Shown here: positions 37,150 to 45,141 of the stretch, in pieces | Layout: the number at the start of each line of letters is the position of its first letter | How positions within the stretch are numbered: position 1 is the stretch's first letter | NCBI RefSeq assembly: GCF_031178445.1 | Contig: NZ_JAPSIY010000012.1 | Span: 1-64,000 of the forward strand | DNA: 64,000 nucleotides | DNA from: Microbacterium sp. | GTDB lineage: Bacteria > Actinomycetota > Actinomycetes > Actinomycetales > Microbacteriaceae | Direction of reading: 5' to 3' | Notes under the pieces: model-generated | Told to the model about the DNA's origin: nothing | Databases searched by the model: none | Seen by the model: only the letters and a program-made list of their open reading frames with translations | Position numbers and translations under genes: made by a program

Positions 37150-38601
37150 ATGAGCAGCGCTGACGTCATAGAAGATGCCGATGCCCTCACTGTCGGGCGC
37201 CGCATCCGCCAGCTGCGGACTGCGCGCGGCATGACGTTGGAGGACCTCGCCTCCGCCGTCGACCGCGCGCCGAGTCAGCTGTCCATGATCGAGAACGGCA
37301 GGCGCGAGCCGAAGCTGTCGCTCTTGCAGACCATCGCTCGGGCGCTCGGCACCACGATCGACGCCCTGCTCGCGGGCGAGCCGCTCGACGAGCGCAGCAC
37401 CATGGAGATCGCGCTGGAACGCGCGATGAAGGGCCAGACCTTCCAGACGCTGGGGATCGCGCCGTTCCGCATCGCGAAGACGCTGCCGACGGATGTGCTC
37501 AAGGTGATGCTCGCCCTGCACGGCGAGATCGAGCGGCTCCGGGACGAGCGCGCGGCGACGCCGGAGGAGGCGCGCAGGGCCAACGTCGAACTGCGCGACC
37601 TCATGCGCACGCAGGACAACTACTTCGCCGATCTCGAACAGCAGGCGGCAGACATCCTCGCCGCCGTGAAGCATCCGGGTGGCCCGCTCACCCAGCGGAT
37701 CGCCTCGGAGATCGCCGCGCACCTCGGGTTCACCCTGCACTACGCCCCCGACCTGCCGCAGACCACCCGCAGCGTCGCGGACATCGCCAACGGCCGGCTG
37801 TATCTGTCGAGCCGTGTGCCGACCAAGAGTGACGCGCGCACGGCCGTGCTCCAGGCGCTTTCCAGCCGCATCCTCGGTCATGGGGAGCCGCGCAGCTACG
37901 CCGAGTTCCTGCGTCAGAGGGTCGAGACCAACTACCTGACCGGTGCGCTGCTGATTCCCGAAGCGCACGTCGTGCCCGTGCTGCAGGACGCGAAGGCGCG
38001 CCGCGCGATTTCGATCGAGGATCTGCGGGATGCGTACTCGGTGTCGTACGAGACGGCGGCGCACCGGTTCACGAACCTCGCGACCCGTCATCTCGGCATC
38101 CCGGTGCACTTCCTGAAGGTGCACGAGTCGGGCACCATCACGAAGGCGTACGAGAACGACGACGTGAACTTCCCGACCGACCGGCTGGGGGCCATCGAGG
38201 GGCAGATGTGCTGCCGCCGCTGGACCAGTCGTGTGGTGTTCGATGTCGAGGACCGGTTCAACCCGTACTACCAGTACACCGACACCGGCAACGGCACGTA
38301 CTGGTGCACGGCGCGGGTCGAGGCGTCGAGTGAGGGCATGCACTCGGTGAGCGTCGGGGTGCGCTTCGACGACACCAGATGGTTCGTCGGTCGCGACACT
38401 CCGAACCGCGGGGTGTCGAAGCACTCCGTCGAGGCGTGCTGCCGCCGTGCGCCGGCGGAGCTCGAGGAGCGCTGGCGCGAGAACTCCTGGCCCAACGTGA
38501 AGACGCCGAGGACGCTGCTCGCGACGCTGCCCACAGGATCGTTCCCCGGGGTCGACACGACCGACGTGTACGAGTTCCTCGAGGCGCACGCGCCGCGCTG
38601 A
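37150..38601 (+). CDS. ramB: RamB-like XRE-family regulator of acetate/glyoxylate metabolism
   Basis: 483 residues. An XRE HTH at about residues 17-70 (IRQLRTARGMTLEDLASAVD; QLSMIENGRREPKLS). The long C-terminal part is of the ScfR/ImmA-like type (FTLHYAPDLPQTTRSVADIA; VSYETAAHRFTNL) with a conserved CCRRW segment, as in C. glutamicum RamB. That protein represses ace genes on sugars. Divergent placement from aceB-aceA supports the same role, and palindromes in between are candidate sites. Confidence 0.85.
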   Translation: MSSADVIEDADALTVGRRIRQLRTARGMTLEDLASAVDRAPSQLSMIENGRREPKLSLLQTIARALGTTIDALLAGEPLDERSTMEIALERAMKGQTFQTLGIAPFRIAKTLPTDVLKVMLALHGEIERLRDERAATPEEARRANVELRDLMRTQDNYFADLEQQAADILAAVKHPGGPLTQRIASEIAAHLGFTLHYAPDLPQTTRSVADIANGRLYLSSRVPTKSDARTAVLQALSSRILGHGEPRSYAEFLRQRVETNYLTGALLIPEAHVVPVLQDAKARRAISIEDLRDAYSVSYETAAHRFTNLATRHLGIPVHFLKVHESGTITKAYENDDVNFPTDRLGAIEGQMCCRRWTSRVVFDVEDRFNPYYQYTDTGNGTYWCTARVEASSEGMHSVSVGVRFDDTRWFVGRDTPNRGVSKHSVEACCRRAPAELEERWRENSWPNVKTPRTLLATLPTGSFPGVDTTDVYEFLEAHAPR

Positions 38602-38632
38602 GACGTGGTCGACGTGCGCCGACCTGGCGCGG

Positions 38633-39190
38633 TCAGGCCGTCACCCCGCGCAGCACGATCTGCAGACCGCGCTCGAAGGCGACATCCACATCGCCGCCCT
38701 GCCGGAAGCCGCCGTTCTGCTCCATGGTGCAGAAGCCGTACGCCCAGGCGGTGAGAGTGCGTGCGGCGGGCAGCGGATCCCCGGGCGATATCTCGCTCAC
38801 GGCGGCCAGCAGGATCGACATGATGGGAGCAAGAGCCTCGGGCGACGGGTTCGCGGCCGGGGCCGGCGCACAGAACAGCAGGGTCGTCACGTTCGGCGAG
38901 CGTGCCGCCAGTGCACGCAGTGCACGTGCGAGGCCGGCGAGCACGTCATGCGGGTCGGTGGCGCTCTCGGCGATCGCGGCGACTTCGGTGCCCAGTTCGG
39001 ACGCGGCGTCGTCGGCGGCGAGCTGCAGGAGCGCGTGGCGATTCGCGGCGCGCTTGTACAGGCTGGGTGCACGGACCCCGACGGCCGCAGCGACGCTGCT
39101 CATCGTCACGGCGTCGAGGCCCTGCTGTTCGGCGATCGATCGCACGGCGGCGACGAGCGTCGGCGTGCTCACTCTCTGAGGTGCAGGCAT
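38633..39190 (-). CDS. TetR-family regulator
   Basis: 185 residues from the ATG at 39190 with GGGAGGAA upstream. The N-terminal HTH (MSSVAAAVGVRAPSLYKRAA, about 30-49) is clear; the C-terminal domain is of the WHG type. Divergent from the metallo-hydrolase gene, with two GGCTA-N7-TAGCC repeats in between. It probably represses both genes; the ligand is unknown. Confidence 0.88.
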   Translation of the reverse strand: MPAPQRVSTPTLVAAVRSIAEQQGLDAVTMSSVAAAVGVRAPSLYKRAANRHALLQLAADDAASELGTEVAAIAESATDPHDVLAGLARALRALAARSPNVTTLLFCAPAPAANPSPEALAPIMSILLAAVSEISPGDPLPAARTLTAWAYGFCTMEQNGGFRQGGDVDVAFERGLQIVLRGVTA

Positions 39191-39207
39191 CGGTTCCTCC
39201 CGGTTCC

Positions 39208-39236
39208 AGCATATGGCTATTGACCATAGCCATCAA
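39208..39236 (-). promoter_or_regulatory. Promoter of the TetR gene
   Basis: Minus-strand TTGATG (39236-39231), 17-bp spacer, TATGCT (39213-39208). The operator repeat at 39213-39233 fills the spacer. Confidence 0.55.
39213..39233. promoter_or_regulatory. TetR operator O1
   Basis: ATGGCTA-N7-TAGCCAT, perfect 7-bp arms. It lies inside the tetR promoter spacer and covers the -35 of the hydrolase promoter, so a bound repressor would block both. Confidence 0.6.
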
Positions 39237-39249
39237 GGCTATGTACTGT
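39220..39249 (+). promoter_or_regulatory. Promoter of the MBL-fold hydrolase gene
   Basis: TTGACC (39220-39225), 18-bp spacer, TACTGT (39244-39249). The ATG at 39257 lies eight bases on, at the expected transcription start, so the mRNA is probably leaderless. Confidence 0.5.
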
Positions 39250-39253
39250 AGCC
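39237..39253. promoter_or_regulatory. TetR operator O2
   Basis: GGCTA-N7-TAGCC, the same core and spacing as O1 and offset from the O1 core by 22 bp. It overlaps the -10 of the hydrolase gene. Confidence 0.55.
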
Positions 39254-39256
39254 AAC

Positions 39257-39958
39257 ATGACTGATCAGCTGCTCCGCATCGGCGATGACATCGTCGCCAT
39301 CCACGCCGTCGTGACCGATGAAGGCGTGACGCTCATCGACGCCGGCTTGTCAGGCGACCTCGGGATCGTCGCTTCGGCGCTGCGCCGAGCGGGAAGGTCG
39401 CTCGATGACATCAGGGGCGTCGTGCTGACTCACGGCGACGCCGACCACATCGGCGTTGCCGAACGGCTGCGCGTCGAGCACGGTGCCGTCGTCCACGTGC
39501 TCCGGCCCGACGCGGACCTGGCCACAGGGGCTGAGCCCTCCCGCTCGGTGAAGGCCGACGGCTGGCGCCTGGGACCGACCCTGCGCTTCCTATGGGTGGG
39601 CTTGCTGCGCGGCGGTCTGCGCACTCGGCATCTCCAAGAGGTGCGGCCGATGTCCGACGGCGACGTGCTCGATCTTCCTGGGCGCCCTGAGATCATCGCG
39701 ATCCCCGGCCACACGCCCGGGTCGGCGGCGATCCGCATGCCGTCGGTCGGCGCGTTGTTCCTGGGAGATGCGATAACGACGCGGCACGTGCTCACCGGTG
39801 CCGAGCGTGCGTCCATCGCCCCGTTCAGCGAGCAGCCGCAGCAGACCCTGCGCAGCCTGGAGAGGCTGCGCGGCCTGCCTGAACGCCGCATCTTCCCCGG
39901 TCACGGGCCGGAGTTCCGTGGCACGGCCGACGATCTGCTCGAGGCGCTCCCGCGCTGA
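39257..39958 (+). CDS. MBL-fold metallo-hydrolase
   Basis: 233 residues. Metal-site motif THGDADHIG at about residues 58-66 (second His of HxHxDH replaced by Asp, which occurs in some MBL families), IPGHTPGSAAIRM near 155, GDAIT near 175 and FPGHGPEF near 219. No ribosome binding site; probably leaderless. Divergent from and probably repressed by the TetR protein. The substrate cannot be inferred. Confidence 0.85.
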   Translation: MTDQLLRIGDDIVAIHAVVTDEGVTLIDAGLSGDLGIVASALRRAGRSLDDIRGVVLTHGDADHIGVAERLRVEHGAVVHVLRPDADLATGAEPSRSVKADGWRLGPTLRFLWVGLLRGGLRTRHLQEVRPMSDGDVLDLPGRPEIIAIPGHTPGSAAIRMPSVGALFLGDAITTRHVLTGAERASIAPFSEQPQQTLRSLERLRGLPERRIFPGHGPEFRGTADDLLEALPR

Positions 39959-40004
39959 TCGGCACGCCGCCGACGCGTGGCCTTCCCCCGTGGCCACCGG
40001 CCTC

Positions 40005-41714
40005 TCAGAGCCGGGGCGTTCGCGGCGGGGGCGTGCGTCGCTCACCCGCCGCGCCCGAGGCCTCGAAGGCGTAGGCCAGGCGCAGCAGCGCCGCATCGTC
40101 GTAGGCGCGGCCGATGAAGGTGAGGCCGATGGGCATGCCGATGTCCGCCATCAGCCCCATCGGCACCGTGACGCTCGGGATGCCGAGGTGACGGATCGCG
40201 AGGTTGCCGTTCGCGATCCAGGTGCCGTTGCGCCAGCCGAGATCGGCCGATGCCGGATTGACGTCCATGTCGGCCGGACCCACGTCGGCGACCGCCGGGA
40301 ACACCACCGCGTCGAGGCCGAGTTCGTCCATCCAGGCTTCCAGGTCGGTGCGGCGGGTCTCCTCGAGGCCGCGCAGGCCGTGCTCGAGCTCCGGGATGTC
40401 GATCAGCGCGGCACCCGGGTGCTCGCGGACCCACGCCGGGTACTCGGCGATGTCGTCGTCGAAGCCCTCGTAGCGATCGGGAAGGGCGCCGGCCGGATGC
40501 GGGAAGATCTTGGCGCCGTCGACGTCGGCCAGCGTGCTCAGCGCAGGGTCGCCGTTGGCCTGCAGGAAGTCCTCCCAGCTCCAGGCGGACAGGTCGACGA
40601 TCTCACGCCGAAGGTATTCCGGGCTCACCAGTCCCCTGGTGAAGAGGGTCGGGGCGCCGGGGCGGTCGCCCTCGTAGTTCGACACGACGGGCAGATCGAC
40701 CTCGACCACCGCCGCTCCGGCGGCCACGAGATCGCGGCGCGCGGCCTCCCAGCGTTCGATGACCGAGTCGCGGGTCTGGATGCGCCGGCCGGTGGGGCCG
40801 CCGATGCCGGGCGTCTCCGACGTCCCGGCATCCGGGTCGGCGTTGATGTACATCTTCGGGATGCCGATCCGCCTGCCCATCAGGGCCGCGCCGTCGGCCA
40901 GCGCCGGATACGACGCCGGGCGCACCGAGGATGGCGCAGGGAGCGCGACCCACGGCTGGGCCCGCCAGAAGTCACCACGCGTCTCTTCGTCATCGGCGAC
41001 GATGACGTCGAGCACTTCCAGCAGATCGGCCATGCTCCGGGTGTGGGGTACGACGACGTCCATCGTCGGCACCAGCGGCCAGTTCCCGCGAACCGAGATG
41101 ACTCCGCGTGATGGCGTGTAGGCGCACAGCGCGTTGTTGGTCGCCGGACCTCGCCCGCTCGACCAGGTCTCCTCGCCGAGCCCGAAGGCCGCGAAGCTCG
41201 CCGCTGTCGCGGTGCCGGAGCCGTTGGATGAGCCGGAGGCGAACGGGGCGGTGAGGAAGTCGGCGTTGTACGGGCTCTCGGCGCGGCCGTACACGCCGCG
41301 CTGCATACCGCCGTTGGCCATGGGCGGCATGTTGGTCAGCCCGAGGCAGATGGCACCGGCCGAGCGCAGCCGCTCGATCGTGAACGCATCCTTCTGGGCG
41401 ACGAGGTCCTTGAAGGCCGGGCTGCCCGATGCCGCAGTGAGGCCCCGCACCAGGTAGCTGTCCTTCGCCGTGTACGGGATGCCGTCCAGGGGTCCGAGCG
41501 ACCTGCCACGGGCCCGGCGCTCGTCCGAGGCGGCGGCCTCGGCGCGCGCCTGCGGATTGCGCACCACCACGGCGTTGAGCCGCGTCGCGGTCTCGGGGCC
41601 GTCGTAGGCGTCGACGCGTGCGAGGTAGGCGTCCACGAGCCCGACCGCCGTCACCTGCCCGGACTCCAGGGCCCCGCGCAGCTCTGCGATGGACTTCTCG
41701 ACGACGTCGAACAC
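40005..41714 (-). CDS. Amidase signature family hydrolase (possible N-carbamoylputrescine or related amidase)
   Basis: 569 residues from GTG at 41714, one base after the agmatine deiminase stop and preceded by AAGGAGG. Ser-Ser-Lys triad candidates are K84 (YTAKDSYL), S162/S163 (ASGSSNGSG) and S186 (TWSSGRGPA). The family hydrolyses amides, including carbamoyl compounds such as allophanate. Tight coupling to aguA suggests it may hydrolyse the deiminase product N-carbamoylputrescine, replacing the usual nitrilase-family AguB; this is inference from context. It could instead act on another amide. Confidence 0.85.
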   Translation of the reverse strand: MFDVVEKSIAELRGALESGQVTAVGLVDAYLARVDAYDGPETATRLNAVVVRNPQARAEAAASDERRARGRSLGPLDGIPYTAKDSYLVRGLTAASGSPAFKDLVAQKDAFTIERLRSAGAICLGLTNMPPMANGGMQRGVYGRAESPYNADFLTAPFASGSSNGSGTATAASFAAFGLGEETWSSGRGPATNNALCAYTPSRGVISVRGNWPLVPTMDVVVPHTRSMADLLEVLDVIVADDEETRGDFWRAQPWVALPAPSSVRPASYPALADGAALMGRRIGIPKMYINADPDAGTSETPGIGGPTGRRIQTRDSVIERWEAARRDLVAAGAAVVEVDLPVVSNYEGDRPGAPTLFTRGLVSPEYLRREIVDLSAWSWEDFLQANGDPALSTLADVDGAKIFPHPAGALPDRYEGFDDDIAEYPAWVREHPGAALIDIPELEHGLRGLEETRRTDLEAWMDELGLDAVVFPAVADVGPADMDVNPASADLGWRNGTWIANGNLAIRHLGIPSVTVPMGLMADIGMPIGLTFIGRAYDDAALLRLAYAFEASGAAGERRTPPPRTPRL

Positions 41715-41715
41715 C

Positions 41716-42756
41716 TCAGACCTCCTTCGGCAGAGCGGGCTGCTGCTGCGTGATGCAGTGGATGCCGCCGCCCCGGTCGAACAGCGGACGGGCGTCCACC
41801 GAGACGACGGTGCGTCCCGGGTACGCGTCCGACAGGATCGCGCGCGCCGTCGCATCGGCCTGCTCGTCTCCGAAGCCGCACGCGATCACGCCGCCGTTGG
41901 TGACGAGGTGGTTGACGTAGCTCCAGTCCACGAACCCCTCGTCGTCGCGCAGCGTCTGCGGAGCGGGAAGGTCGACGATCTCGAAGCTGCGGCCGGCGGC
42001 ATCAGTCTGGGCCGCCAGGTGCATGCGCAGCTGCGCGGCGACCTCGTGGTCGGGGTGCGCGGGGTCCGGCTGCGCGTGCAGAAGAAGGCGGCCCGGTGAC
42101 GGGATGGTGGCGACGATGTCGACGTGGCCGTTGGTGCCGAACTCGTCGTAATCGCGGGTGAGCCCGCGCGGCAGCCAGATGGCCTTCTCCGCTCCGATGG
42201 TGCGGCGCATCTCGGCCTCGACTCTGCCGCGATCGAGATACGGGTTCCTTCGAGGGTCGAGCTGCACGGTCTCGGTGAGCAGCACGGTGCCCTCGCCGTC
42301 CACGTGGATTCCGCCGCCCTCGTTGACGAGTGCCGAGCTGATCAGCTCGGCGCCGGTGTGCGCGGCGACGATGCGGGCATGCTCCGCGGAACGATGCCAT
42401 TCGGCCCATTCGGGCGCACCCCAGCCGTTGAACACCCAGTCGACCGCGCCGAGGACACCCGGTCGCTCGTCGTCTACGACGAAGGTGGGGCCCGAGTCAC
42501 GCATCCAGAACTCGTCGACCGGTGCCTCGACGACCTCGATGCCCTGCGACAGGCTCCGGCGGGCGCGGCTCAGCTCGGTGGGGTCGACGAGCATGGTCAC
42601 GGGAGTGAAATCGGCCACCGCGTTCGCCACTGCCGTCCACGCGTCGTAGCCCTCCCGGCGCAGTTCCGCGGTGTCGCCGAGGGTGACGCCCTCGCGGGGG
42701 AACGCCATCCAGATCCGCTCGTGTTCACCGGTCTCCGCCGGCATGCGCCACGCCAT
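41716..42756 (-). CDS. aguA: Agmatine deiminase
   Basis: 346 residues from the ATG at 42756 with GGAGAGG upstream. Guanidine-group-modifying fold: D87 (WMRDSGP), H211 (GTNGHVDIV) and nucleophile C334 (GGIHCITQQQPA). It converts agmatine to N-carbamoylputrescine and ammonia. It heads an aguA-amidase operon and lies downstream of a TetR gene on the same strand, with an operator-like repeat at its transcription start. Confidence 0.92.
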   Translation of the reverse strand: MAWRMPAETGEHERIWMAFPREGVTLGDTAELRREGYDAWTAVANAVADFTPVTMLVDPTELSRARRSLSQGIEVVEAPVDEFWMRDSGPTFVVDDERPGVLGAVDWVFNGWGAPEWAEWHRSAEHARIVAAHTGAELISSALVNEGGGIHVDGEGTVLLTETVQLDPRRNPYLDRGRVEAEMRRTIGAEKAIWLPRGLTRDYDEFGTNGHVDIVATIPSPGRLLLHAQPDPAHPDHEVAAQLRMHLAAQTDAAGRSFEIVDLPAPQTLRDDEGFVDWSYVNHLVTNGGVIACGFGDEQADATARAILSDAYPGRTVVSVDARPLFDRGGGIHCITQQQPALPKEV

Positions 42757-42771
42757 CGTGCCTCTCCATCG

Positions 42772-42794
42772 TGTTATTGGCCGAATGTATAACA
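42772..42794. promoter_or_regulatory. Operator candidate at the aguA transcription start
   Basis: TGTTAT-N11-ATAACA, perfect 6-bp arms. It starts right at the predicted start of transcription (near 42795) and would block initiation if bound by the adjacent TetR protein. Confidence 0.45.
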
Positions 42795-42800
42795 ACAGTG

Positions 42801-42829
42801 ACAGTAGCTGCACCTGACTGCGGCGTCAA
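42801..42829 (-). promoter_or_regulatory. Putative aguA promoter
   Basis: Minus-strand TTGACG (42829-42824), 17-bp spacer, TACTGT (42806-42801). The -35 overlaps the end of the upstream TetR gene. Confidence 0.5.
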
Positions 42830-43449
42830 GGCGTTCGGCGCAGGGCGCCGCGCTCCAGACCCAGCACGTGCTCGGCCGTCTCCGCCACGAAGCGGGCGGC
42901 CGTCGCGGTGGCGTACGCCTCCGGATCGTTGGCGTAGGCGCACACGCCGTCGACTGCGAGGAGAATGCGGACGGCGGCGGATGCCGCATCCGGCACGACG
43001 AAGTCGCCGCTTCGCACGCCGTCGTCGATCACCTCGCGCAGACGCGCGTGATCCTTGGCGTCCTGCTCGGCGAGCGCCGCCGCAAGCGGCGCACTGAACC
43101 GCGACAGGTGCCTCGCGTTGAGCCAGAGGCGGGCGAGCGGCCCGGCCTCGATGCTGTCGTTCACGCGCGCCAGGTGCGCGATGCGCTCGAGCGGCGTGCC
43201 CTCGGCGGGGAACATCACCTCGCGGTCGGCCGAGGCGGCGGCGATGAAGGCTTCGACGACCAGATCCTCGGCGGCGTTGAAGTAGTGGGTTATCAATCCG
43301 TGTCTGACCTCGAGCCGGTCGGCCACGGCGCGCAGCGTGACCCGCTCCAGCCCGTCGGCGAGCGCGAGATCGGCGGCCGCGGAGAGGATCTGGGCGCGGC
43401 GTGCGGCGGGGGCCAGGCGTGCGGCGCGCGGCGCCTGAGTCGACTTCAT
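42826..43449 (-). CDS. TetR-family regulator (BetI-like), probably of aguA-amidase
   Basis: 207 residues from the ATG at 43449; ATGs at 43458 and 43470 are alternatives. HTH VTLRAVADRLEVRHGLITHY is near residues 36-55. The C-terminal region resembles BetI-type TetR proteins (RLWLNARHLSRFSAPLAAAL). It lies between pucR and aguA on the same strand; the operator-like repeat at 42772-42794 is the likely target. Confidence 0.85.
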   Translation of the reverse strand: MKSTQAPRAARLAPAARRAQILSAAADLALADGLERVTLRAVADRLEVRHGLITHYFNAAEDLVVEAFIAAASADREVMFPAEGTPLERIAHLARVNDSIEAGPLARLWLNARHLSRFSAPLAAALAEQDAKDHARLREVIDDGVRSGDFVVPDAASAAVRILLAVDGVCAYANDPEAYATATAARFVAETAEHVLGLERGALRRTP

Positions 43450-43524
43450 GCCTGCCATGCTAGGTCGCATCGCGCCTGCGGCAGCGGCGTGCCGCGAGCG
43501 AGGCGGGCCGGCCGCTCCGGGCGT

Positions 43525-45042
43525 CTACGCCGGCGTCGACGAGCCGGCTGCGGTGCGCAGAGCCGCCCACACCTCGGCGCGCGCCGGAAACGAGGTGAGA
43601 TCGGTCTCGAGCAACCCGGCGGCCTGCGCGATGCGCGAGCGCAGCGTGTGACGGTGGATGCCGAGTGCCGTCGCGGCCGCTTCCGTTCGGGTGTCGTTCT
43701 CGAGCCAGACGATCAGGGTGCGCTCGAGCTCGGTGCCGGCTGCGGCATCGTGCCTTCGCAGCGGCGCGAGGCGGCTCAGAGCGACGAGCCTGGCCTCCTC
43801 GGTCGCCAGGGCGTCGAGCACCCCGCCGGCGGACGCGTCCGAGTAGCGTGCGACACCGTCGGCGCCCCGGCGCAGGGCGGTGAGCGCCTGAGCATGCGCA
43901 TGCGAGAAGCCGGCGTAGTCCGCCGGCTCCGACACCCCGAGTCGCAGGTCCAGTTGCTGCGCCAGCAGATCGAGCGCGGCATCGTCTCCGGCCGGGATGC
44001 AGATCGTGAGGCCGTCCTCGCCCTCGGCGACGAAGGATGCCGTACCGGCATCCGATCGCCGTCTGTCCCACCATTCGAGGATCGCCGAGGCGCGTGCGGC
44101 ATCCGTCACGGCGACGACCACCGGCGCGGGCGGCAGGGCGCCGAGCACCCGGCGGGCGAGCCCCGGGTCATCCTCACGCAGCGAGGAGAGCAGCTGGGTG
44201 TGCAGCCGCCGGCGGGCGCGGGACGTCTGTTCGTTCTGCTCGAGCGCCAGCCCGGCCATGGCGATCACCGAGGTGACGACCGCGCGCGTCTCGGCATCGA
44301 GCGCCGTCGCGGCGACGGCGATCACTCCGCGCAGATGCCCCGAGCGTCCGAGCGTGAACAGGGTGTAGCCGGCGTCGTCATGCTCGATCGTGCGGCTCGC
44401 CGAGCCGCCGCGGGCGAGCAGATCCGCGACGCCCGTGACGAGCTCGCTCCGGTCGGCCACGGTTGCGGGATGCTGGTGCGCGAGCGCACCGGTCGCGTCG
44501 AACATCCCCACCCAGCATCCGAGCCGTCGGGAGAGCTCCGTCAGCGTCGCCTCCAGCCCGCGCGGTCGCAGTGCCGCGATCGCGAGCGAACGCTGCGCCT
44601 CGAGCGCCCAGGTGCGCCTCGCGTACGCCTGCGCGGCGATGGCCTCGGCGTGCGCGCGGGCGACGGCGAGGAACGGGATGTCGTAGGGCACTTCGAAGAG
44701 CGCCAGGCCGGCGGCGGTGCACGCGGTGACCAGTTCACCGGGCACGCCGACGCGATGCACGCCGGAGCCGAATCCGAGAGCCAGCACTCCGCGTTGCATC
44801 AGGCGGAAGACATAGTCGGCGACCCACGCGGCGTCGTGCTCGGCGAACTGCGTGCCGGTCGTGAGCAGCACCAGATCCTCGGTGAGGAACGGGGTCGGAT
44901 CCACGAGGTCGGAGTTGTGCACCCAGCGCACCGGGCGGTCGAGCGCGCCGCCCGGCAGTGCCGATTCCTCGGTGACCAGGCGCAGACGCAGGTCCCGCCG
45001 CCCGATCAGGGTGCGCAGCGTCGGCGCGGCGGCTGGATCCAT
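43525..45042 (-). CDS. PucR-family transcriptional regulator
   Basis: 505 residues. An N-terminal PucR sensory domain (about 10-130) and a C-terminal PucR HTH (ALGIHRHTLRSRIAQAAGLL, about 463-482), with a GGDEF-like middle. Divergent from the gabT-puo-permease-gabD operon, so probably its activator, like other PucR proteins beside amino acid or polyamine catabolism genes. Direct repeats at 45061-45106 are candidate sites. Confidence 0.88.
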   Translation of the reverse strand: MDPAAAPTLRTLIGRRDLRLRLVTEESALPGGALDRPVRWVHNSDLVDPTPFLTEDLVLLTTGTQFAEHDAAWVADYVFRLMQRGVLALGFGSGVHRVGVPGELVTACTAAGLALFEVPYDIPFLAVARAHAEAIAAQAYARRTWALEAQRSLAIAALRPRGLEATLTELSRRLGCWVGMFDATGALAHQHPATVADRSELVTGVADLLARGGSASRTIEHDDAGYTLFTLGRSGHLRGVIAVAATALDAETRAVVTSVIAMAGLALEQNEQTSRARRRLHTQLLSSLREDDPGLARRVLGALPPAPVVVAVTDAARASAILEWWDRRRSDAGTASFVAEGEDGLTICIPAGDDAALDLLAQQLDLRLGVSEPADYAGFSHAHAQALTALRRGADGVARYSDASAGGVLDALATEEARLVALSRLAPLRRHDAAAGTELERTLIVWLENDTRTEAAATALGIHRHTLRSRIAQAAGLLETDLTSFPARAEVWAALRTAAGSSTPA

Positions 45043-45060
45043 GGTCGCTCCTCGACTGCC

Positions 45061-45106
45061 TTATACGGTTGGGCGAAATCTTCTCGACGATTGTACGACC
45101 GGGCGA
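45061..45106. promoter_or_regulatory. Two 16-bp direct repeats between pucR and gabT
   Basis: TTRTACGRYYGGGCGA occurs at 45061-45076 and 45091-45106, 30 bp apart (three helical turns) and identical at 12 of 16 positions. Likely binding sites for the PucR regulator. A TAGCCT -10-like element at 45130-45135 lies six bases before the gabT ATG, which has no ribosome binding site, so gabT may be leaderless. Confidence 0.45.
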
Positions 45107-45141
45107 GTGCATCGGTGTCGACGTCGTCGTAGCCTCGCCGC

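Noticed and set aside
40005..41855. Longer amidase start at 41855
   Set aside because: The added 47 residues are Arg/Ser-rich and lie inside aguA; the GTG at 41714 has a good ribosome binding site.
42868..45132. 754-codon plus-strand open frame opposite pucR
   Set aside because: No recognisable protein features; PucR on the minus strand has clear domains.
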